From assembly GCA_020847775.1 (NCBI GenBank), contig JADLBI010000094.1, positions 1 to 12,882 of the forward strand: DNA of 12,882 bases, read 5' to 3'. This DNA comes from Opitutaceae bacterium. GTDB taxonomy: Bacteria > Verrucomicrobiota > Verrucomicrobiia > Opitutales > Opitutaceae. The stretch's first letter is position 1; every line of letters begins with the position of its first letter. Positions 7,512 through 12,882 of the stretch are shown here, in pieces. Position numbers and translations under genes: made by a program. The notes beneath the pieces are model-generated. The model was not told the origin of the DNA, made no database searches, and worked only from the letters and a program-made list of their open reading frames with translations.

Positions 7512-7877
7512 TCAGTCCGCCGGTTCCGAGGTGCGCCCGGCGAAAGTCACACTGCGCAGGGTGATGCGCTTTGCCTCCACGATGTCGAACAGCACCTCAA
7601 ATTTGCCGCCGTTCCAGACGTAGTCCTTGCGCAGATTGTCCCATGCGGCGTAGGCCGCGTCGCCGGTGACGCGAATTTGCGTCCAGCCGGGAACCTTATC
7701 GACGTGGCGCACCTTGGCGATGAAGTCGGAGAGGCGGCCCTTGGTCTTGGCGATGTGCAGTTGCAATTCGCCCGGCGCCTCGGCCTGTGCCTGTTCGAAC
7801 AGCGAGTCGGTGGAGTCGGCGGCGCGAGCAATACCGAGCCCCGCCAGCGCCAAAAGCAGGATCAAGCGCAGCGTCAT
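7512..7877 (-). CDS. Small secreted protein of unknown function
   Basis: I do not recognise the family. The 121-residue product starts MTLRLILLLALAGLGIARA, a clear signal peptide with a likely signal peptidase I site at ARA-AD (residues 17-21). The mature protein of about 100 residues begins acidic (ADSTDSLFEQAQAEA), then has alternating hydrophobic residues suggesting beta-strands (ELQLHIAKTKGRL, QIRVTGD, KFEVLFDIVEAKRITLRSVTF). It has no Cys in the mature part and no lipobox, so it should be soluble in the periplasm. It starts 6 bp after the MetS-like stop codon and is last in the operon behind the symporter, which hints at a role linked to uptake of the same solute. That link is inference from spacing only. 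Confidence 0.75.
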   Translation of the reverse strand: MTLRLILLLALAGLGIARAADSTDSLFEQAQAEAPGELQLHIAKTKGRLSDFIAKVRHVDKVPGWTQIRVTGDAAYAAWDNLRKDYVWNGGKFEVLFDIVEAKRITLRSVTFAGRTSEPAD

Positions 7878-7883
7878 GGCCGC

Positions 7884-8045
7884 TCAGCGTTGGTCCGCCT
7901 CGTTTTCCTCGATGGGCTCGACGCGGGCGAGTTGGTGCCCAGCCCCGTCCCGAGGGCCGCGCAGCACGCGCACGACGCAATAGACGAAGAGGATCGTGAC
8001 GAAACCGACTGAGAGCAGCATGTTAATCCAGCCTCCTGTGGTCAT
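7884..8045 (-). CDS. metS: MetS-like small subunit of the SNF symporter
   Basis: A 53-residue protein. It has one membrane helix (about residues 7-27, INMLLSVGFVTILFVYCVVRV), then a basic RVLRGPRDG and an acidic C-terminal tail EPIEENEADQR. This size, single helix and position directly after an SNF-family transporter fit MetS, the small subunit needed by the MetP methionine/alanine importer of Corynebacterium glutamicum. Its ATG overlaps the symporter TGA as ATGA (8045-8042), so translation is coupled. AAGGA at 8056-8052, six bases before the ATG, is one of the few good ribosome sites in this window. An in-frame opening upstream to 8243 is only the symporter gene read in another frame. Function is inferred from arrangement and topology. 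Confidence 0.78.
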   Translation of the reverse strand: MTTGGWINMLLSVGFVTILFVYCVVRVLRGPRDGAGHQLARVEPIEENEADQR

Positions 8046-9655
8046 GATGGGTCCTTGTTGGGGTTGTGCCGGGTCCAGTTTTTCCCGGCGATGTGGACGA
8101 GAATCGAGGTGAAGATCGCCATGACGAGAATCCAGCCGACGCTCAGGCGGGCGACATAGCTCGGTGGTTGGTCGCTGCCGCCGAGCAGATCGCGGACATA
8201 GCCGGTCGGGTTGAACTGGGGGTCGCTGAAGGAGTAGTTCCACCCAAACACGTTTTGCAGTAGAAACAGCGCGAAGATGGTAAGCAGATAGCTCGGCGTT
8301 ACAAACTTGATGATAAACTTATAGGCCCCGGGGATGCGCATCTCCGCGCCCTCATGCGCGATCGCCCAACCTTTCTCGATGCCCAGCCCCCAGCCAAATA
8401 TGATGACGAGGATGGTGGCTTGGATAAATAAAGTGACGGTGCCGACCCAGAAATCGATCGTGTCGAGCGCCTTCAGGTCCTTGGAGAAATACCAGATAAA
8501 GAGCGTGCCGATGGCGGTGACGAGGCCGAGCAGCGCGACCGACTGCTTGCGGTTGATGCGCAGGCCTTCCTCCAGAAACGCGATGCCGGGTTGCAACATG
8601 GAGAGCGAGCTGGTGATGGCCGCGAGGAAAAGAAGCAGGAAGAAGATCGTGGCGAAAATCTGGCCGCCGGGCATGTGTGCGAAGACCTGCGGTAGCACGT
8701 TGAACCCGAGGCCAAATGTCCCTTGGCCGACGATGCCCGCCGCGCCGAGGAAAACAAACGCCGCGGGCACGGTGATGAGGCCGCCGAGGCCGACTTCGCA
8801 AAATTCGTTGGCGGCGGATGCGGTCAGACTGCTGAGCACGACGTCGTCCTTGCGGCGCAGGTAACTGGCGTAGGTGATGATCACGCCAAACCCGACCGAG
8901 AGGGAGAAAAAGATTTGCCCGGCCGCCGCGAGCCAGAGCTGGGGATTGCGCAGACCGGTGGCGATGTCGCCGGGGTTCCAGAGATAACCGAGGCCCGCGA
9001 GGACGTTTTGATCAGGCTTGGTCGGATCAGGCGTGCCGAGCGTGAGCACGCGGACCAGCACGATGAGAGCGATGAAAATCAGCAGCGGCATACCCCATTT
9101 GCAGACAAACTCGATGCCCTTGGAGATGCCGCGGTAGATGAAATAAAAGTTCAGTGCATAGACGATGAGCACGAAGAGGCCCACGTCGCCGAGGCCGAAG
9201 TGGATGGCCACGCCGTCCGAGCTAGCCCCGGTGAACCGTCCGAAGAACGCGCCGTAATCCATGCCTTCCACGCTCAGCCGCCCGGTCATCGCGTTGAGTG
9301 CGTAACCGAGGCACCACGCCTCGATGTAAACGTAATACATGTAGATGCACACGGGGGCGACAAAACCGATGACGCCGAGATACTTCGCCCACGGATGCTT
9401 GATCAGATAGTTGAATATCCCCGGCGTGGAGTGATAGCCGGCGCTGCCGCCGTGACGACCGAGCGCCCACTCAACCCAGCAAATGGGAATGCCGATCAGC
9501 AGCAGCGAGATGAAGTAGGCGATCATGAAGGCGCCGCCACCGTATTGGGCTGCGAGACCCGGAAAGCGCAGGAAATTGCCCAAGCCCACCGCGCTGCCTG
9601 CGACCGCCAGAATTACGCCCAGACGTGAACTCCACGCTTCTTGTGTTTTGGCCAT
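8042..9655 (-). CDS. Sodium-dependent symporter, SNF (neurotransmitter:sodium symporter) family
   Basis: A 537-residue inner-membrane transporter of the LeuT fold that takes up an amino acid or similar solute with sodium. TM1 carries the hallmark GSAVGLGNFLRFP (20-32), containing the unwound segment that binds sodium and substrate. The usual Trp before RFP is Leu here. TM6 has FSLSVGFGVIITYASY (250-265), the second unwound helix. ITSSLSMLQP (347-356) in TM8 supplies Ser/Thr ligands for the second sodium site. About twelve hydrophobic helices can be traced. The start ATG 9655 gives the standard short N-terminus before TM1. It is first in an operon with the MetS-like subunit and a secreted protein. 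Methionine or alanine is a guess by analogy with MetPS. Confidence 0.9.
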   Translation of the reverse strand: MAKTQEAWSSRLGVILAVAGSAVGLGNFLRFPGLAAQYGGGAFMIAYFISLLLIGIPICWVEWALGRHGGSAGYHSTPGIFNYLIKHPWAKYLGVIGFVAPVCIYMYYVYIEAWCLGYALNAMTGRLSVEGMDYGAFFGRFTGASSDGVAIHFGLGDVGLFVLIVYALNFYFIYRGISKGIEFVCKWGMPLLIFIALIVLVRVLTLGTPDPTKPDQNVLAGLGYLWNPGDIATGLRNPQLWLAAAGQIFFSLSVGFGVIITYASYLRRKDDVVLSSLTASAANEFCEVGLGGLITVPAAFVFLGAAGIVGQGTFGLGFNVLPQVFAHMPGGQIFATIFFLLLFLAAITSSLSMLQPGIAFLEEGLRINRKQSVALLGLVTAIGTLFIWYFSKDLKALDTIDFWVGTVTLFIQATILVIIFGWGLGIEKGWAIAHEGAEMRIPGAYKFIIKFVTPSYLLTIFALFLLQNVFGWNYSFSDPQFNPTGYVRDLLGGSDQPPSYVARLSVGWILVMAIFTSILVHIAGKNWTRHNPNKDPS

Positions 9656-9788
9656 GGCTTGCCATCAAGCAGTCCCACCGCGTTCTCGGCAAATCCCAAG
9701 TTGCGAAAATTTCCCGGCGGGTGTTTCGGTTTGCCACCACAAGCCGCGCGCGTCTTCGTGGCCGCCAAGCGCGCTCGCGCGTTTAGCG
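9656..9788. promoter_or_regulatory. Divergent promoter region between the symporter operon and nhaC
   Basis: These 133 bp must hold the start signals of both divergent genes, but I found no convincing -35/-10 pair. GCTTG CCAT CAAGC (9657-9670) is a perfect 5-bp hairpin that, in the symporter mRNA, ends one base before the start codon and could limit ribosome access. A G+C-rich block, AAGCGCGCTCGCGCGTTT (9768-9785), precedes the nhaC start. No riboswitch is recognised. Confidence 0.4.
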
Positions 9789-11291
9789 ATGAAACAGAAC
9801 CCCCATCTGTCGGTCCGCGCACCTACCCTGAGCGAGTCTTTAGTGCCGGTGGTCGGCCTGATCGTTTTCTTGGCAGCGGCGGTCATCAATCTGGACGACT
9901 TGCCACGGATGCCATTGGTTACGCCGCTGCTCGAAGGGCTGGCGCGCGTCCCGTATCTCGGCGGGGTGCTGCGCGCATCGATCCCCGTGCATATCCCGCT
10001 GGCCGGCGCGACGGCCGTCGCGGCTTTGATGGCTCTACGGCTCGGGTGGAAGTGGGCCGAGATTGAGGAGGGGTTTAAGGAGGGCATCATGCTCTCGCTC
10101 GGCGCGGTGTTGATCCTGCTGGTGGTGGGGGTGCTCATCGGCACGTGGATCGCCGCCGGGGTGGTGCCGATGATGATCGTGTATGGGCTCAAGCTGCTCT
10201 CGCCGCACATGTTCCTATTCGCTGCGTGTCTTATCTGCGCCATCGTCTCGACCGCCACGGGGAGCTCGTGGACGACGGCCGGCACAGTGGGCATCGCGTT
10301 TATCGGCATCGGTGGTGCCTTGGGCGTGCCGTTGCCGCTGGTGGCAGGAGCAGTCGTCTCTGGTTCGTATTTCGGCGACAAGATGTCGCCGCTATCAGAC
10401 ACGACCAATCTCGCGCCCGCGGTGGCGGGCGCGGAGCTCTTTGAACACGTGCGGCACATGGTGGCCACTACGGCGCCGAGCTTCGTCCTGGCGCTCGGGC
10501 TCTACTGGTTCATCGGAATGAACTACGGCGGCGAGGCCGGGCTCGACGCGGTGGCGGTCATCACGCGGGGGTTGAATCAGGGGTTTGCCATTTCGCCTTG
10601 GCTGCTGGTGCCGCCGTTGGCGGTCTTGGTGATGGTGGTGGCGCGAATGCCGGCGTTGCCCGCGCTGACGATTGGCGCGGGTCTAGGCGCGGTGTTTGCC
10701 AGCGTGTTTCAAGGCGTGCCTTTCGCGCGGATTTTGGACGTATCCTACAATGGCTTTGTCTCGCAGACCGGCGTGACGGCGGTCGATGGCCTGCTGACGC
10801 GTGGAGGCATGGCCAGCATGTATGGCACTATTGGCATCATCCTTTGTTCAATGTGCTTTGGCGGCGTGATGGAGCGCAGCGGCATGTTGGAACGCATCGC
10901 GCAAAGCGTGCTCAGTTTGGCGCGGGGCACGGGCGGTTTGATTCTCGCCACGCTCGGCACCTGTCTCGGCATCAACATTGTAGCGCCCGACCAATATCTA
11001 GCCATCGTCGTGCCCGGCCGCATGTATCGCGGTGCCTTCGCCCAGGCGGGCTTGCACCCGAAAAACCTGTCGCGGTGCTTAGAAGACGCGGGCACGCTGA
11101 CCTCGCCGCTCGTGCCGTGGAATTCCTGCGGTGCCTACATGTATGCGACGCTCGGGGTGTTCCCGTTCGCCTATCTGCCGTTTGCGTTTTTTAACCTGAT
11201 CAATCCGCTGATTTCCGCGCTCTACGGTTTCACCGGCTGGACTATCACGCGTGTCACACCGGGGCAGGACGGCGCGCCATCCGCCCGGTGA
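9789..11291 (+). CDS. nhaC: NhaC family sodium/proton antiporter
   Basis: A 500-residue inner-membrane antiporter that exchanges sodium for protons. Relatives (MleN) exchange malate and lactate with sodium. The family signature FGDKMSPLSDTTNLAP is at 195-210. Other typical stretches are LGAVLILLVVGVLIGTW (104-120), STATGSSWTTAGTVGIAF (154-171) and, in the second half, LGINIVAPDQYLAIVVPGRMY, all in long hydrophobic segments. The frame is open from 9525, but ATG 9789 is preferred: it gives the short tail before the first helix (about 17-34), while the upstream codons are Arg/Pro-rich and overlap the symporter start antisense. Residues 35-70 form a loop between the first two helices. The gene is divergent from the sodium symporter, fitting joint sodium handling. 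Substrate specificity is not certain. Confidence 0.88.
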   Translation: MKQNPHLSVRAPTLSESLVPVVGLIVFLAAAVINLDDLPRMPLVTPLLEGLARVPYLGGVLRASIPVHIPLAGATAVAALMALRLGWKWAEIEEGFKEGIMLSLGAVLILLVVGVLIGTWIAAGVVPMMIVYGLKLLSPHMFLFAACLICAIVSTATGSSWTTAGTVGIAFIGIGGALGVPLPLVAGAVVSGSYFGDKMSPLSDTTNLAPAVAGAELFEHVRHMVATTAPSFVLALGLYWFIGMNYGGEAGLDAVAVITRGLNQGFAISPWLLVPPLAVLVMVVARMPALPALTIGAGLGAVFASVFQGVPFARILDVSYNGFVSQTGVTAVDGLLTRGGMASMYGTIGIILCSMCFGGVMERSGMLERIAQSVLSLARGTGGLILATLGTCLGINIVAPDQYLAIVVPGRMYRGAFAQAGLHPKNLSRCLEDAGTLTSPLVPWNSCGAYMYATLGVFPFAYLPFAFFNLINPLISALYGFTGWTITRVTPGQDGAPSAR

Positions 11292-11346
11292 CAGCCCGTT
11301 GGTTTGAGTCTGGCCAACCTGCCGCCCGCCGTTTTCATCAACTGCG

Positions 11347-12459
11347 TTGAACACCTACGATCGTCATCTGCTCCGCGAGTGGCTGCAAATCCTCGGGCTC
11401 GTGCTCGCGGCGATGATCGGGCTGCTGCTTGTGCAGGTGCTCTACGACGACTTCCGCATGCTCAATGATCTTGGGGCGAAAGGCGCGGATTTCTGGATGT
11501 ATCTACTGGTGACGCTACCGGGCTTTCTGGCGATCGTGCTACCGGTCGCGTTGTTGATTTCACTGCTTTACGTTCTGGGCAAATTGCACCGAGCCAACGA
11601 ATTCATCGCCTTGCGCGCGGCGGGCATCGGTATTTTGCGTATCACCGCACCGGTGTGGTTGATCGGCGTGGCGGCCTGTGGACTGACGTGGTATTTGAAC
11701 GCCAGCGTGGTGCCGTGGTCGGTGGAGGCGTCGCGTTCGTTGCGCGACACCTTGGCGTTTCGCCAGCAGTCCGAGACGCTGCCCGAGGATCGTATTGGCG
11801 CGGCAACCAGCGTGGCCTTCGACAACCGTCCGGCGCAGCGCATGTGGTTCATCAATCGCTACAGCCAATTCACGCAAAAGGCCTACGGGGTGACGGTGTC
11901 GGAGCTCGACTCGGAGCGTCGCGAAGAGCGCCGTATCGTGGCGGAGGAGGCGGCGTATGACCGGGAAAGACAAGGCTGGCTTTTCATGGACGGGCAGGAG
12001 CTCGTGTTTAACCCCGCCACCGGCGAGATGATCGAGCCGCGGCCATTCTTCCGGCGTTTTGTGCCGCACTACAGTGAGGACCCGCGTCTGATGCTGATCA
12101 TTGACCGCAAAGCCTCGGAACTGTCGTTTTTTGAGCTGCGCCGCTTGGTGAACTATTACGCGGCCGACGCGAATCCCAAGGGGCTGGTTTACGCGGTGCG
12201 CTATTTCGGGCTCATCGCCGACACGTTCGGGCCGCTGATTGTGATCGCAATGGCCGTGCCATTCGCGGTGTCCGGCGTGCGCGTCAATCCCGCCGGTGGC
12301 GTATCGAAGTCCATCGGGTTGTTTTTCCTTTATTACCTGCTGATGAACCTGGCGACCTCGCTCGCGGCCAAGCAAGTGCTCGATCCGGCCGTCGCCGCAT
12401 GGCTGCCCAATTTCGGCATGGCCGGCATCGCGCTTTGGCTGTTCGCGCGGCTGCGTTGA
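11347..12459 (+). CDS. LptF/LptG family lipopolysaccharide export permease
   Basis: A 370-residue membrane subunit of the LptB2FG transporter that extracts lipopolysaccharide from the inner membrane and passes it to LptC. The YDRHLLREW (4-12) opening is the family's DRYxxRE start. Helices are at about 14-32, 52-78 and 97-119, followed by a periplasmic jellyroll-like part (about 120-265) and three C-terminal helices (about 275-300, 318-340, 350-368). HRANEFIALRAAG (81-93) is the cytoplasmic coupling-helix region that contacts LptB. The start must be TTG 11347: an in-frame TGA is at 11305, no ATG or GTG lies between, and the next Met (residue 23) would remove the first helix. I cannot firmly assign LptF versus LptG. 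It follows nhaC by 55 bp. Confidence 0.87.
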   Translation: MNTYDRHLLREWLQILGLVLAAMIGLLLVQVLYDDFRMLNDLGAKGADFWMYLLVTLPGFLAIVLPVALLISLLYVLGKLHRANEFIALRAAGIGILRITAPVWLIGVAACGLTWYLNASVVPWSVEASRSLRDTLAFRQQSETLPEDRIGAATSVAFDNRPAQRMWFINRYSQFTQKAYGVTVSELDSERREERRIVAEEAAYDRERQGWLFMDGQELVFNPATGEMIEPRPFFRRFVPHYSEDPRLMLIIDRKASELSFFELRRLVNYYAADANPKGLVYAVRYFGLIADTFGPLIVIAMAVPFAVSGVRVNPAGGVSKSIGLFFLYYLLMNLATSLAAKQVLDPAVAAWLPNFGMAGIALWLFARLR

Positions 12460-12461
12460 GC

Positions 12462-12882
12462 TCAGTCAAACCAGCCGGTTAGCAAACGCTCGAGGCGGGG
12501 CCACACCGCGTTGCTCGGCCAGAGGAGGATGACCCAGATGGCGATGCAATTGAGCCAACTCATAAACACCGCGGCGCTGGCCATGTCCTTGATGCGCTTG
12601 GCGAGCGGGTGCTGCTCCGGGCGGATGTAATCAATGACCCACTCGATGGCGGAGTTGAGCAACTCGACGATGATGATGAGAAACAGCGACGCGATCATCA
12701 CCGCGGTGGAGACGGCGTTGACCGGCAGTATGATCGCAAAAGGCGTGAGCAATATGGCAAAGAGCAGGTCCTTTCGGAACGACGGCTCGTGCTTTAACGC
12801 CGCAAAGAAACCGTCCACAGCGTAGCGCACTGAGGAGAAAAAATTACGAAAGCTGCGCTGCTTTAGCTCGGGATTTGCAGGG
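12462..12882 (-). CDS. dgkA: Diacylglycerol kinase DgkA, 5' end outside window
   Basis: A small integral-membrane kinase that phosphorylates diacylglycerol (or undecaprenol in some bacteria) to recycle lipid. The catalytic signature VELLNSAIEWVIDYI is present with both key glutamates, followed by HPLAKRIKDMASAAVFM, whose KD pair contacts the nucleotide. Three membrane helices are traceable. A GTG at 12830 could start a 122-residue protein, but the frame stays open to the window edge. The upstream codons read PANPELKQRSFRNFFSS before VRYAVDGFFAALKHEPSFR, and the RSF...RNFF...FAALK pattern belongs to the family N-terminus. I therefore treat the gene as running off the right edge, with at least 139 codons seen. 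It converges on the LptF/G gene with 2 bp between stop codons. Confidence 0.9.
   Translation of the reverse strand, partial: PANPELKQRSFRNFFSSVRYAVDGFFAALKHEPSFRKDLLFAILLTPFAIILPVNAVSTAVMIASLFLIIIVELLNSAIEWVIDYIRPEQHPLAKRIKDMASAAVFMSWLNCIAIWVILLWPSNAVWPRLERLLTGWFD

Noticed and set aside
8723..9628. A 301-codon plus-strand frame over the symporter
   Set aside because: Antisense to clear transmembrane coding sequence; charged, low-information product.
9525..9788. Longer N-terminus of NhaC
   Set aside because: Adds 88 Arg/Pro-rich residues overlapping the symporter start; the helix pattern begins only after ATG 9789.
9656..9788. SAM or other amino-acid riboswitch ahead of the symporter
   Set aside because: Too short and no conserved riboswitch core visible.
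12462..12830. dgkA as a complete gene from GTG 12830
   Set aside because: The frame remains open to the window edge and the upstream residues fit the family N-terminus.

Overview
The window looks like chromosomal DNA of a G+C-rich Gram-negative bacterium. A member of the Verrucomicrobiota, probably Opitutaceae-like, is my best guess. The basis is an LptF/LptG permease and DgkA (outer-membrane lipid biology), very sparse Shine-Dalgarno sequences, the PhyH/Gfo-Idh-MocA/TIM-barrel gene combination common in that phylum, and a fragment resembling the N-terminus of ECF sigma factors I associate with it. The taxonomic call is inference. There is no tRNA, rRNA, CRISPR array or complete insertion sequence.

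Layout. (1) 1-1686, minus strand: a Sad-type succinate-semialdehyde dehydrogenase followed by the 5' end of polyphosphate kinase (ppk1), which runs off the left edge. (2) 1687-2000: a mostly non-coding gap holding a GTG-initiated reading frame of 56 codons that may be a sigma-factor remnant. (3) 1997-4849, plus strand: three metabolic genes, namely a phytanoyl-CoA dioxygenase-like Fe(II)/2-oxoglutarate oxygenase, a Gfo/Idh/MocA oxidoreductase and a sugar-phosphate-isomerase-like TIM barrel. The last two overlap by ATGA. They look like a small catabolic cassette of unknown substrate. (4) 4862-5575, minus strand: a vapBC toxin-antitoxin pair behind an AT-rich promoter carrying three copies of one operator half-site. 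(5) 5576-7420, minus strand: htpG, with a nested inverted repeat upstream.

(6) 7512-9655, minus strand: a tight operon of an SNF-family sodium symporter, its 53-residue MetS-like partner (overlapping ATGA) and a small secreted protein 6 bp further on. (7) 9789-11291, plus strand: an NhaC-type sodium/proton antiporter, divergent from the symporter across 133 bp. A sodium extruder beside a sodium-driven importer suggests linked sodium handling. (8) 11347-12882: an LptF/LptG permease with a forced TTG start, convergent with dgkA with only 2 bp between stop codons. dgkA runs off the right edge.

Most genes are recognisable housekeeping or metabolic families. The least explained parts are the three-gene cassette with an isomerase lacking canonical metal ligands, the secreted third gene of the symporter operon, the sigma-like fragment, and the palindromic regulatory elements at vapBC and htpG.
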